From assembly GCA_020746835.1 (NCBI GenBank), contig JAGPNK010000004.1, positions 372,001 through 436,000 on the forward strand: a stretch of DNA of 64,000 bases. Reading direction: 5' to 3'. The notes beneath the pieces were generated by a model. That model was not told the DNA's origin. It saw only the letters and a program-made list of their open reading frames with translations, and searched no databases. How positions within the stretch are numbered: position 1 is the first letter of the stretch; each line of letters begins with the position of its first letter. A program made the translations under genes and the position numbers. This document shows positions 12,047 to 25,501 of this stretch, piece after piece. Source of the DNA: Stachybotrys elegans (lineage: Eukaryota > Ascomycota > Sordariomycetes > Hypocreales > Stachybotryaceae).

Positions 12047-13302
12047 GTTGTCGCGATTTTCGGAGGGTAAAAGCGGGAATACGTCACCCAAGGTCGTTGG
12101 GGTTGTTTGGGTCGTTTGGATCGCTTGATGAGACCCCTCACCCAAGAGAACAGAGGTCAGGGAATATAGGTTTGAACAGCGATGTCGAAGAAATGGTGAT
12201 GCAGAAACGAGAGTGTGCTGGGTCGGTCGTTGGTGAAGCGAGTGCAGAAATTCCGCCGCAGTGGACGTGAGAGAAAAGAAGGGAAGAGTCCATGGTACAA
12301 GAAGAGGATGGAGGTGGGCTGGATGATGAAAAGAGTCGAACAAGTCTTGGCATTCGGCATTCCTTACGTACCAGCCAAGAGAACTGGGGTGGGAGGCCAA
12401 GGGGACCAAGGGGAGGCCAAGTAAGCGAGAGCGAGTTGATGCCAGGCAGATCAGCCAGTTGGAGAATTGGATGGAAGACGGGGAGTGGGGCGTGACAATG
12501 GGCCAAGAAGTGGAAATTAAACGCAAGAGACTGGGGTTGGAGCTCGGGTTGGCTCGTGTTTTCGTAGCGAGGCTGTGCGGGTTGGCATGCTTGGCTCGTG
12601 TTCCCGCTCGTCTCGGCGAGTGAGGCTGTGCATGAATGTGCCCGTCCGTATTCGACAGGATCGTCCCAGTCACAACGTGATGGCATTCATGACACGGCAC
12701 GGGACAAACGGCTGGTAGTAATGATAGGTACTTATTAGAGTACCATTTGTTCACTTCGCGACACTGAACTGAGGCAGGGAAGGATATTGTCTACATACAG
12801 CGTCAGAGGGAAGACGTGTTATTTTTGGCTTCGGCTCCAGGATTCGCATTTCCAGCGGGGGCCAACTGGACTAGCCGTTAGTTGACGGGGCCAATCTGCG
12901 AATCTGACAGCTGGTGGTGAGATCAGACACAAGGATGGTTACGGCTATAGGGTAGCAAGCTCTTCCCATACAACAGATGGGTAGACCTATACTCCTCATT
13001 GCTTCTAGAACCTAATCTCCTTCACCCTCTCTATGTGTGTTTTTTTTTTTTTTGTTTCCTTCTTTTCAATAGTTCAAGGAGTGTTTTTCCTTACCAAGCC
13101 TTCATCCTTTGTAGACTTTATGGACTTTGTTCCCCACCAGCAATATTAGGATCGAGCGTAATTAATGATCCGGTAGTAGTACCCGATAGGAAATGGTACC
13201 CGCGAGTGATTTTACTCAATATGAAACAACATCAAAGGAAAGGATTCAAATCAAATGCAATAGAAACCATGGATCGATCAAAATAAACTACAACCACTCT
13301 AC
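12047..13302. other. Intergenic region upstream of GH76, downstream of PKS-NRPS
   Basis: About 1.26 kb. The part next to GH76 is pyrimidine-rich on the minus strand and carries long chance frames without domain signal; it is likely a long 5' leader/promoter. A 14-nt T run lies at 13040-13053. The distal part should hold the 3' UTR of the PKS-NRPS. No transposon ends seen. Confidence 0.45.
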
Positions 13303-16300
13303 CTATCTCCTAGACGTGAAACTCTTGTCCTCCCCGAGAACAATTAGCCGATGTGCCGGCATAAAGAAGCTGAACCCAGATCGCTTTGCATCTCCAATCC
13401 ATAACAGCGTGTCCATGGTGGGAAGATCCTCCAACTCCGGGTTCGTCTTGAGTTCATGGATAAACCGCTGCCAATTCATTCGCTGGACCCCCGTATGCAG
13501 AACCTTGGCTAGGTTTCCATCTGGGTTTCCACTGAAGATAGACTCAGAAATGTCTTGAACAAGTGTGGACACAGGCATAATGTCCGCCCATCCTGCGAGG
13601 CCCTCCATTGTAGGCCGAACGCCAAGCCGCTTAGTGATGCCTACAAGCTCCTTCACCATCTGGTCGGGCTCTGGCTTCGCTAGGGTCGCCTCAGGGCCGT
13701 GGTCAGGGGTTGGCATTGGAACATGGAGCGTGACCGGGAGCTTGAACCGATTGGCTACCTCCGTGATGAACTTCTCGGATGCCCACTTCGAAGCAACGTA
13801 CCCATCCGTACCATCGTCGGGTGGCATGTTGCGGAACATGTCAGTCTTCTCTGTGTTGTAGATTTCGTGGCCCTCTCGGGTGCCACTGTAGATACGAGTC
13901 GAACCCGAGGACGCAAAGTGCATCGGTATGCGACGTGGCAGTGCAATCTTGGCGAGCTCCTTAACTGCCTCGAAATTAACAGGGCGAAGGACCTCATAGT
14001 CGTCCCAGAAGGCACGGTTGGCTCCAATGTGCAGTATCAGGTCCGCATTGTTGGAAAGGTACTCCCTCTCGCCCTGAGACAAGGCTAGGCCAGGCTCGCC
14101 CAGGTCAGCTCGGAAGACAACCACTTTTTCCGATGCCGCCTGCAGCTGTTCGGCGTCCCTCTCTGGGCGTACGAGACAGAAAAGTTTGTTGACCTTGTCT
14201 GATGCCACAAGATGGGGCACCAGGAAGCGACCGACGTAGCCAGTGGCGCCAGTCATCAGTATATTCAGCCCCGATCCTGCGTTCGGACGTGGACCCGACA
14301 GGGCATCCTCCAGAGGGAACTCTTGAATCCAGCTCTCCGGAATAGCAGTCTCAGCAGTCCAGTCGATGCGGGCTGATAGCGCCGCCATGACAACGCTCGC
14401 CATATCCCTCAACTTGGATGCCACCATGAGTTCATTCAGCCTCGGGGCAGCTTGGAACTCCTCTTTGATCATGCGCTGCAGTTGAACAAGTAAGAGAGAA
14501 CTGCCACCCACATGGAAAAAATCAGTGTCCAGATCAATGGTTCGGTCTGCCAGCGTCGGGATGATATCTCTCCACATCTGTTCGAGCGCTCTCTCCGTGG
14601 GACTCCAATCGCGGTGGGCTTGCGTGTGCTCATCCAACGAATGGCCTGCGAGATCAAGCGGCATCTCAGCGACCGCCTTTCTATCAATCTTGGCATGCGC
14701 AGTAAGCGGAAGAAAATCGACGGCAATGATGATGGATGGGCGACTGTAGCTGGGCAGCGGGAGCGTGGCCTGCAGCGCTGCGAGGAACTCCGAGCGGCCG
14801 TGTGCCGGGTGCTGCTGCGAAAAGGCGACATGGGCAGCCAGGAACTTTTCGCCATCCTGCCGCAAGGTCACCACGGCATGGGAAAGCGCGCCGTTGGAAG
14901 CCTCGACGATGGCATGCTCAACCTCGCCGATTTCGATGCGAAACCCACGGAGCTTTATCTGAGTGTCGCCATCGACACGGCCTTCGACAAATATCGAGCC
15001 ATTCGAATCGAGACGGCCACGATCACCCGTCCGGTACATGGTTGTCCATCCGTTCCGCTCAAAATTTGAGCCACGCTCCACAAAGGGGTTCTTGAGGAAC
15101 TTGGTCTTGGTGACGGCGTCGAGGTTGAGGTAGCCAGCCGTCACACCCGCGCCACCGATGAAGATCTCTCCAGGAACACCAACTGGAACCACCTGCTTCT
15201 GCTCATCCATGATGTAAATGGCATAGTTCGGGGCGGCTTTGCCAGCGGGCAAGGGAGAAGGCAAAACGTCGCTGTTGTAAGATATCTCTCCACCAGTCAC
15301 AGCACTGATGGTGCCCTCGCAAGGTCCGTAGTTGTTGACAACGCGCAGGTTTGGAATACCAAGAACCCTGAAATCGTGGATCAGCTGCTCGCTCACTGGC
15401 TCGCCGCCCAGAAGAGTGGCTCTCCAATGTTTGCACAGCGCCAAGTCTGCTCGGTTGTACTTGAACCACATTTCAAACTCCGACGGCGTGCCAGAGGCAT
15501 GTGTGATGCCCTCCTCGCGCATAATTCGCGTCAGCTCAGCAGGATCTCCTCGCTTCTCCTGTGGCACAATGTACAGACATCCGCCCGTGCAGAGAGCAAG
15601 AATCGTCTGGCAGATGGAAAAGTCAAAACTTAGGGGCGCTTGCTGTAGTACCACGGCTAGTTCGCCATCAAAGGATGCCGAGTATCCCTCGTTATGTGCG
15701 ACCAAGTTGGAATGCTTTGCCAGAATGCCCTTGGGCTCACCGGTCGAACCGCTGGTGAATAGGATTGCTGCCAGCCCCGTTGACTTTGCCAGGTTATCCG
15801 TCATGTTTGTCTGGACCGTGGGAATATCATTGACATTGATGCTGGCAATATTCGCCCCAAGCTGAGATTCCGATTCGGTAGTGGCATTGTCGACGAGCAA
15901 GATCTTTGGCTTGGCTGCTTGGACCATGGACTGAAGTCGATGGATCGAGTTGCGTAGATCCATCGGCAGATAGGTTGCGCCAATGCGGAATGCCGCAAGC
16001 ATGGAGCACGCCCATTCGGTGCTTGGCTGCTGGAAGACACCAACAACATCGCCCTCGGAAACACCAGCACCAATCATAGCCAAGGCTATATTGTTGACCC
16101 GCGAGCTCATCTCTGCGTATGTCAAGGCTCGTCCATATCCATCCTTGAGAGCTGGCTTTGACTCATGCTGCGCCACCATGGTATCGATTTGGTGAGATAT
16201 CGTCTGAGGCCACTTCAATTCTCGATCCGGGCCCTTACCAACCTGAAGCGCTCGGGAGACATCCTCGGCTGGCCAGGTTGATGGGGCTCCCAACAAAACA

Positions 16301-19300
16301 TCCTTGCTGGCGTCCGAAGTGAAGGCCTTGAGGAGGTGGATGTAAGTTCGAAGCAGCATATCAGTGTGTTCTTGAGAGTACAAGGACTGCTGGAGCTGCA
16401 ACGTAATGAGAGTGTTCCCGTCGTTGTTCTCGAGAATGTCGAGCGAGATGTCATAGCCGGTGCGTGGGTGATGCCACGCGTGGGCTTCAGCCTTGCAACC
16501 CGAAAAGGTCGCACGCTCCTGGGTTCCCTGGCGGTAATCGAGGAACACCTGGAATATGGGAGCGGCAACGCCCGTCCGATCAATTGCCAACTCCGTCAGA
16601 AGGACATCAAGCGGGACCGCAGAGTGCTCCAGACTGGAGTAGACCTTGTTGCGAGCGGATTTGATTGACGTGCTGAACTTGGACTTTGCCGAAGGTCTGT
16701 CGAAGCGCACAGTCAACAGATTCAGGAACATGCCCACCGTTCCGGCAAAGTCAAGGTCGGAGCGATTGGCATCGGCCATTCCTATGAAGATTTCGGTCGT
16801 GTTGGGGAGCAGGCGAAACAAAAGGGCCTGGAGAACCGCCATGTAGACATGGAAGTTGGTGCTCTGATTCGCCCTGGCAAGCTGCTTGATGGTGGCGGTA
16901 GCAGCAGCTCCCAGGCGGATGTCGGACCGGTAACATCTTTTTCAGTGTCAGTGTGCCTGCATAATTCATCAATAGAAATGGAAGATGGGCTTACCCGTAG
17001 GATTCCTGAGGCTTGCGAGTAGCAACCTTGGAGAACGGTAGGAGCTCCATGGGCTGGAGGCTGGGTGGGATCATCTTGCGATAAAAGTCAATGTCGTTCT
17101 TGAATTTCCCTTCCTGGTGGAGGCGGTATTGCATCGCGGAATATGTACGGTACTGCGACGATTCAAGAAGAGGCTCCAGAGTATGTCCCATGTACGCCTT
17201 TTCTAGATCATCCCAGATGAGCTGGATGCTAACGCCGTCGTGGGTGATGTGATGGCTACCAAACAGAAGCCAGTGGATGTCATCCGAGAGCGAGAGGAGC
17301 ATGAATCTGAATGATTCACCACTGCCTAGATCCCACTCATAGGTGCGTAGTTCGTCGAGTGCGCCCTGAACCTGGTCCTCATGGTCGATGAGGCGGTGTT
17401 CCAGTCGAACGAGTGAGTGAGCCATGATGCCTTGCGTGGGTATGTCGTTGTTCTCGCCGGACCAAAAGTACCTTGTGCGCATGGCTTCTTGCTTATAAGC
17501 AACTGTCGAGAGGGCCTGGCCAAGTCTGTCAACATCCAAACGACCCGCCAGCTTGATGGATAGAGCCACGTTAAATGTACTCTTATCGGCCAAAGCATGT
17601 GAGAGAAACCAGAAGCGGGTGTGGGCGAAAGACATACGTTCCGTGACCTCGTCCCTGGTGTACTCCATGTCCTTGGACTCGGGTGTCGCGTTACCGCTTG
17701 GGCTGGTTGCCATGGACGATTCCCTCTCCGAGCTGACTGCTCCGCTGAAGATGGATGTGTTTTCAGAGTTATTTCCTTGCGACATCTCACTGGTGGACAG
17801 TAGAGCAAGCTTTGTTGCCAGCTCGTCTTGTGGGATGCCGTCGCTCGCCGCAGTGTTAAAGGTCGGGATCGCCTCGGATGATGCTGTCACTCCATCACCA
17901 GATCCTGCCTCGTCAGTGCTCAAAGTGCTCACGTCGAGAACAGAGGGTGGAATCTTGCCCATGCAGTCAGAAATGTGGTCTGCGATGGTTGAGCTGCCCA
18001 AGATCTTGATGACAGGCATGTCGACCTCTAACTCGCGGACGAACCAGGCTCGGATCTCAAGGGCGACAAGCGAGTCAACACCGTGTTGAACCAGTGTTTG
18101 CGAGGGGTGTATTTCATCCGTTTCTGGCATGTGGAGGACCTTCTTGACCCTTGCGGTAAACAGATCTGCGTACGCGTTAGTGGGATTTCTTCTTTCCGTC
18201 ACGATTGGGAGTTACAAACCTGTCAACGCCCTCTGGGCCTGTGCAATACTCTTGACACCCTTGAGTTGAGCTCGGACTGATACAGCTGCACCAAATGCTG
18301 CCTGGTCCAGATTCTTGGACTCTTCAATCGTCATGTGCCCAAACTTGAGGTCCTTTCGGTACGGCACAACGGTGGCTTCGAGCTCGCGCGTGCTAAACGG
18401 GGTCATGCCCGTCACAATTTCTGCCTCCTCGGAAGAAGATGGCAGACCAGAGCTGATGGCCTCAGCGAACATGGTATGAAGATCCGACTCTGAGACGCTG
18501 GTCGCACCGAGGCTTTTGAAGTAGTCAGTGTCAAAGGTCTCGGATCTGCCGACATGACCAATTCCCATCAGGGAGCTGAGGTCAATCACAGAGCCTGGCA
18601 CGCCTCGACTGCGACGCTGATAGGCGAGACTGGTCATGTACATGTTGGCGGCCGCGTAGTTGCTCTGGCCACTGTTTCCTAGACACGCGGTAAGGGAGGA
18701 GAACATGATGAAAAATTCCAGGGGCGCGTCGTAAAAGAACTCATCAAGAAGCCTGCTGCCGTCCACCTTGGGGCGAAGCACACTGATCATTTGATCCAGA
18801 GTCATGTCTTCGAACGGAGAGTCAGCAAGGATCAGAGCACCATGCGCTACACCTCCAATCTCGGGCATGCTCCGCTTAATGGTATCAAGACACCTCTTGA
18901 GCGAGTCTCGGCTGGTTATGTCGAGGGGCATTGCGCGGACATCAGCTCCGTGGTTGGCGAGATCGTATGTGAAGTCGGGATCAACCTGGGGCTTGCGGCT
19001 TGTCAACACGACATGTCTTGCTCCGTGCTTCACCATCCAGGAACACAATGACTGTCCGACTTCACCAGACAGTCCCACGAGGAGATATGTCCTGTCTGGT
19101 CGGAACACATTGCCGTGGTCTATTGGTCGCACACGCACTGGGACACTCGTGGCTGTCCAGTCGAGAATAGTCAACTTTGTATGGTCGCTGCTCTCCTTTG
19201 TGATCTGGGCTAGCTCGACCTTGTTGAACGCTTCAATGGATATGCTACTAGTCGAGGCATGCTTCCAAGCAGCCTGGAGCTCACTTGCCGCATCCTCAAC

Positions 19301-22300
19301 CGAAGCACTGGGTCTGACATACAAGTGCTTGCTCAAGAAGTCGCCCCCCTTGAGACTGGCCGCATAAGGGGGAAGAAGACTGCTAATGTTCCTGGCAACA
19401 ACTGAGCTCGGAGTGTTGGCTGCAGAGAAGTCGACAAACACAGACACGGTGTCCTGAATCAGGTTCCTTAGCTCACGGAGAGGAGCATCGGGGTGTACAA
19501 AGGTTGCGTCAGTGGTCTGTCTTTCCTGTTGACTGGTGACGAAGGAGACCTCAACCCCGGCCTTTTGGGCTTGCGAAGTGATGGCTGACTTCAATACCTG
19601 GTCACATTCATGGACCAGCAGAGAACCACCCTTGCCAATGCGTGCCATGATTTGGCGCCCGATCAAATGAGCTGCCACCGAGATCAAGGCAACCGTCCCC
19701 ATCTCTCCCGAGTCGGGGATGCTAATTGCACAGGCCTCATGAATCACTGCTGGAGACTCTGCGGCGTCGACAAGCGCCAGAACTGCTTCCTCTCCATCTG
19801 TCTTTCCAACAGCAAGCATCAGGCTACCCACGCCGGAGATATTAACATATTGAGCCAGTGACTGTTGAATGCGGATAGAGCTATTGACTTCTGCAAGCTT
19901 CGCGCACCTCGCTGTCTTCTCAAGAGCTGTTACCTCCTCAAGAACTGTCGAATCTCCAGATGCCACGAGACGAAGACTAGTAGACTTTGGATCCACGTCT
20001 TTTGTAATTGACCGCTTGTAAGAGTTGACCCGCGAGTTTTGCACGTCATTCGGATACAGGCGTGGCACATACAACTTGCCCTTTTGGAGGAAGACCTCGG
20101 GTTCTGCCGACCACATCAAGTCTTCTGCCTCGCCGTTTCGCTGGTAGTGGTCCAGGATCTGGTGCTGCAAAAGAGCGCGGCTGATGAAATCGCCACTGTC
20201 CTTGTTGAGAGTATCAATGTCAAGGAATTGGAGATTGACGTTGGGATGCTCGAATTTCACCACTCGACCGATACCGTAAATCATGTACGAGTACGGCTCC
20301 TCCGCACGAGCTCCCTTGGTGACCCAGATGATGTTCCTGCCATTGCTCCAAAGGGACTTGAGGCCTTGCATCTTCTCCTCGGTAACATTTTTCATGAATG
20401 GCTCGTCAAGCTCAGTCAAGCTGAGGACTGTGCAGCCAGGTGTGGCGGTAGAAGAAAGAGCCTGAATCGAGGCAAGGTGATCCATACGACTGAACTTGGA
20501 CTTCAGCGTTGAAACAATCTGTTTGGTGATTGCATGGGCAACAAGAGATTTGCCCCCGACAATGATGAGGTGAGACAGGCTCTCCGAAACTGCTGAAGGG
20601 AGTGCTGAGGTTGGGTTTCTCAAAGTGACGACCCGATCGTCGAGCGCCTGGGTAGCCCAAACAGCAACAGCGTGCAAAGAGTCATAGATGGGCGTCGACG
20701 TCTCCAGCGGCGCAAACCCGCATCTCTGAACCAGGGAGTCCCACGCATCGAGCGTAAGCATAGGACCATGAGGACGGCCGCTGTGTGCTGCAATCCACCA
20801 GCCAGGCAAACCACCCATGATGATGCCATTACGCAGCATATCGTTTGTGACGGTCTCGAGGTTGACGAGATATCCTCCAGGCTTCAGCAGCCAACGCACG
20901 TTGGAGATGACTTTGTCGAGGTCTTCAGCCACATGGAGCACGTTGGAGGCCACAATGAGATCGTAAGTGCTTTGTTCAAATCGCTGGTTCTTTGGATGCT
21001 TGGACATGTCGAATACCTTGAAATCCATTCGATGGGCATAGTCCTGGAACTTGCTCTTGGCAGCCTCAAAGAACCCACTCGATACGTCGGTGTACGTATA
21101 TGAGGAGAACGACGTCCCGAGCATGGGCAAGATAGCTTGCGTGGATCCTCCAGTGCCTGCACCAACCTCGAGCACCTTCATATGAGGGTATCGGTGGCTG
21201 ATCTGCTTTGCCATCTTGGCAATCCACCAGTTTGCAACTCGCAGACCAATACCTTCCTCATAGAAACGGTTAAGAAGACCATCCTTGGTCATATGCTCGA
21301 GAATGCTGGCCTGTGCACGGATGGTGGACGGCAGGTTTTGACCAGTCGACTCAATAATGAGTGCATCTACTCGATTGCGATGCTTATCAGTGAGAGCTAG
21401 GATGGATTTCTCGTCGTCTTGGAGACACTCAGTGTCCACAAATGAGTGTGTTCCGCTGCGGACCTTGTCAACGGTGTATCTTGCCCACGCAATCAAGCTT
21501 TTGTGGTGGTCAAGCGCATTGTCGCAGTCTTCTTGGGGCATCTCAGCCACCTTGCGGAGGTAGTAGAAGGCTATCCTTTCCATGTCCCTGGCGACCTTGA
21601 GCTCTTCGGTGCTTAGTTTATCGCCCTGAGCAGCCAGCTCTCCGTCGGGTACCACGCCCAAGTACTTGAAGTTGGAGAAGAGGGTCACATCGTCTCGTGC
21701 AGTGGCTGGTGTGAGCGGCTTCAGGCTGACGCCTTGAATCTGGATGAAAGTGTGCTCAGAATCTTCAGAGAGAAGAGCGAGATCAGCCATGATGAAACCC
21801 TTGGCCTCGTCACGGACAACAGTTTCCCATGGAATCTTGGCAGGTCCTTTTTCGCCAGACTGGCAGAAATAAGGGTTGACAATGAGGGACTTGATGGTGA
21901 CGGGGACGTGCAGAGAGCGAAGACTCTCATCGCCAGGATAGCTGAATGCCGCGAAGAGAGTTTGCAATGCCGTGTCAAGGACTCCTGGGTGCACGACGAG
22001 CTTGTCCTCCCATTCTGAGTTTGACTGATCCTCGAGAAGACCCGTGGCATAGCCATGCCTTCGCTGGATGGACGTGATACCCTGGAATGGTTGCGAGTAC
22101 TGATAGCCAATCTTCGCCAATGTTGAATAGAAGCGGTCCACGCCAACGTCAATGAGGTTGAACTTGTTGGTGCTCGTGGAACTGCAAGGCAATCCAGTTG
22201 TGGATGGCTTACCCAACGTTATCTCCACGGCACCATTGGCATTGGCGGTTAGGGAGCGTTCACCCTCAGCACACGAGTAGCACCCAAACGTTGCCACGAT

Positions 22301-25300
22301 ACGAGTCTTGCTAGACTCCTGAATATTGATGTTGAAGATGGTCTCAACACCGGCATTGTCATCCGGGAAGGTAATGGCCCGTTCCAGGACCAGATCATGG
22401 ATGTGATATTGAGCAACATCCGACTCAGCAGCCAGGCTGTGCATAGCTTCGAGAACCATAGCCACGTACCCAGTGGCAGGGAAGACGATCTGGTCCTGCA
22501 GTCTATGCCCAGACATCCAGGATATCTCCTTGGGCCGAAGCAGGTTTCTCCACTGAATCTCTCGAGTTGTTGAGGCCAGTGCATTGCGCATACCCAGAAC
22601 AGGATTGGGAGATTCCTTCGACTGTCTCTGCGCGGCAGAAACACGGGACTCAAACCAGTATGAGTTTTGGTGGTTGAACGGATATTTGGGGAGATCGCCT
22701 ATGACGTTGCGTGGGCTGTCGTCGCCGTGGAACAACCTGTCAAAGTCACCAAAATCCACGGAGCCAGCTCCCAGATTGGCCCACACAAAACCAAGTCCCG
22801 TTGAGAGTTGTAGTACGTCGTTCTTTCCACGAGCAAGGAGGCCTGTATAAGGAGGGCTGATGCCACACTCACTCATAACATCCATGGCAGGCCCTTTGAG
22901 TGCAGGATGAGGACCGATCTCGATGACCAAATTGTAGGAGCCCATAGCAGAAGCAGCGGCTATGACAGCAGAGGAGAAGAGAACTGGATTGACCATGTTG
23001 TCAACCCAGTATTCAATGTCAAGCAGGTCTGGCGTCATGAGAGTCCCGGCTGAGACGCTGGACCACCATTCAGGACCATCTTCGGAAGTACGTGCTGCAA
23101 TGCCACACGCTCGAAGCGACTCGCGATAAGCAGCAGCGCACGGCTGCATGTGACGAGAATGGTAAGCGGTATCGACCTTGAGCAGGCGGGCAAATTTGCC
23201 TTTAGCTTTCAGCAACTCTACCGCCGCTTCAATAGCGTCTTTGTCGCCAGACAGTGTCACACTGGAAGACGAGTTTTGGGCAGCGACAGAAATTCGTCCA
23301 GCAAACTCATCACGACTGCAGAGCTGGGCGGCCTCCTCAGCCGAGAGACCTGTGGCAGCCATGGCACCGCTGCCTCCGCTGGGTGAAGCGGCAAGTTTGG
23401 CATGAAGACCGCGGTAGTAGGCAACACGGATGGCATCGCCGGCAGAAAGCAGACCAGCTGCATATGCTGCTCCAATTTCACCCGAAGAGTGGCCTACCAC
23501 GGCCTGAAGCTGGACGTCGGCCGCCTTGAGCATCTCCACCAATACAATCTGCACGGCTGTGCATAGAGGCTGAGATAGCGCTGCCTCCCCGATACGAGAG
23601 GATGAAGCATCAGCAAGCAGTTCTTGGCGAAGAGACCACTTGGGACGATCCTCCTCCGGCAGAGATGCTAGGGAGTCTTCCAGATGTGTGATGATCTTTT
23701 GGGCGAGGATTGACGATTCCAACAGCGCAGCACCCATTCGTGGCCACTGCGCGCCTTGGCCAGTGAAGATTCCCAGAATAGTAGGCTCACCAACGTTACC
23801 AAACCTCATATCGTTGCTGGACGATTCCTCATCCTCCAGTTCCATCTTGATACTCTTGCAGATATCAGCAGCCGTGAGACCTGCGAATGCCTTTCGGTAA
23901 GGCAGAGTCGACCGGCGGTGCTGCAATGTCCACGCTAGGTCTCTGAGAGGAACATCCGGGTTTTGGAGGAGGAAATTCAGGTGATCGGTCATTGTTGCCT
24001 TTAAAGATCCAGTCGAGTTGGCGGACAGGACTATCGGCGTGACAAGGGACGACGGGGTTGATTGTGCCCCATCCGACTGTTCCTTGACCGTCAATCCAGG
24101 CACATAAGCCTCCAGAATTGCATGCGCATTCGTTCCACCAAACCCAAAGCTGTTGATGCTGGCGCGGCGAACGGCACCGCTCAGCGGTTCGGGCCAAGGT
24201 GTGGCAACCACTGGGACATTGAGATGAGAATAGAAGGGGATAATATCCGGGTTGAGGTTCTGGAAGAGGAGGTTCGGGGGTATCGTGGCATTGCGGAGGG
24301 CGAGCGATGTTCCAATCAGACTCGCCAATCCAGCAGTACCCTCAGTATGGCCGATGATGGTCTTGATAGACCCAACATGGAGCTTATCCTTTTGATCTCC
24401 CATGCCTCGGAAGAAGGCGTTGTGAATAGCCTCGGCTTCTTGGGGGTCACCAGCCTTGGTACCCGTGCCGTGGGCATGGAAGAACTGAGGACGGTCCGAT
24501 GCCTTGGTCAGGTCCAGCCCGGCTCTGGCATATGTGTCCCGGATGAGGTTGGTCTGGGCCACATTACTAGGCACGGTTATGCCAGACGTATGGCCATCTT
24601 GGTTGACCCCAGTCTCGCGGATGATGCACTCGATGCGATCGCCATCGGCGAGAGCCTGGCTAAGCGTCTTGAGGACGACAGATGCCACGCCCTCGCCACG
24701 AGCATATCCATCTGCGGAGGCATCCCACATTCGCGAACGTCCTGTCGGTGACAGCATTCTGAGGTTGCTTTCGGCAACATACTGGCCTGTCAAGAAGTTA
24801 GTTGTCTAATGACTGACGGAATATGAATGGCAAGAACAGAGAGGCGGACCTGGAGACAGGATAAGATTCGTGCCAGCAGCAATTGCTACAGTAGACTCGT
24901 GACTTCGCAGAACTCTCACTGCTTCGTGAACAGCCACCAAGCTCGACGAACACGCCGTGTCTATTGTCATAGACGGACCGTGCCAGTCAAAGAAGTATGA
25001 TAGTCGGTTGGACACAATGCTTCGTGCAGTACCAGTGCCAGCATACATTGGGAGCGCGTCGGTGTCCTTCTGCACCATAGACGACCAGTCATCACACATC
25101 ATGCCAACATAGACAGCAGTCTTGCTTCCCTGGAGATCTTCCATCGGCAAACCTGCAGCACAGAGGGAGTCGTAGACTGTCTCCATGAGCAGCCTCTGCT
25201 GAGGATCGATGCTCTCGGCCTCTTTGGGAGGGATGTTGAAGAAACTGGCATCGAATCTTGCCAGATCTTCATCCAGCAGATACGAGTGCTGAACATTGGT

Positions 25301-25501
25301 GGTGCCGTGATGTGTGGGATCGGTGTGGTAGAAGGCATCAATGTTGAATCGTTCCGGGGGGATTCTTTTCAGAACGTCCCGCGGAGCCTTCAGGAGATCC
25401 CATAGCTTGGACGGGGTGTTGCAGCCACCTGGAAAGCGGCATGCAGTTCCCACAACAGCTATGGGCTCCGAGGCAGTTGCCTGGCGAGATTCAGATGTCA
25501 T
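13303..25501 (-). CDS. Hybrid PKS-NRPS (KS-AT-DH-MT-ER0-KR-ACP-C-A-T-R)
   Basis: Four exons, 25501-24850, 24786-18220, 18165-16995 and 16936-13303 (introns of 54-63 bp), join in frame to 4007 residues, normal for fungal iterative PKS-NRPS. Landmarks: KS DTACSSS (Cys about 184) with HAHGTGT and [16 protein letters not shown] (Ser about 649); [13 protein letters not shown] (about 977); C-methyltransferase [10 protein letters not shown] (about 1426). An ER-sized region follows with no nucleotide-binding glycine motif. Then [10 protein letters not shown] (about 2119) with its Tyr in GQSNYAA, and ACP GVDSLVA (about 2438). NRPS half: C domain HHITHDG (about 2708); A domain [10 protein letters not shown] (about 3189), with FDFS keeping the Asp for the alpha-amino group and AKIDRKA keeping the A10 Lys; T domain GGSSLLL (about 3609); R domain TGATGYVG with YVASK (about 3694-3843). 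It should build a methylated polyketide amide of one amino acid and release it reductively. The amino acid cannot be read safely. Confidence 0.96.

Noticed and set aside
12138..12754. Long minus-strand frames upstream of the GH76 start
   Set aside because: Low-complexity Ser/Pro/His sequence without domain; the GH76 signal peptide start at 12046 is clear.
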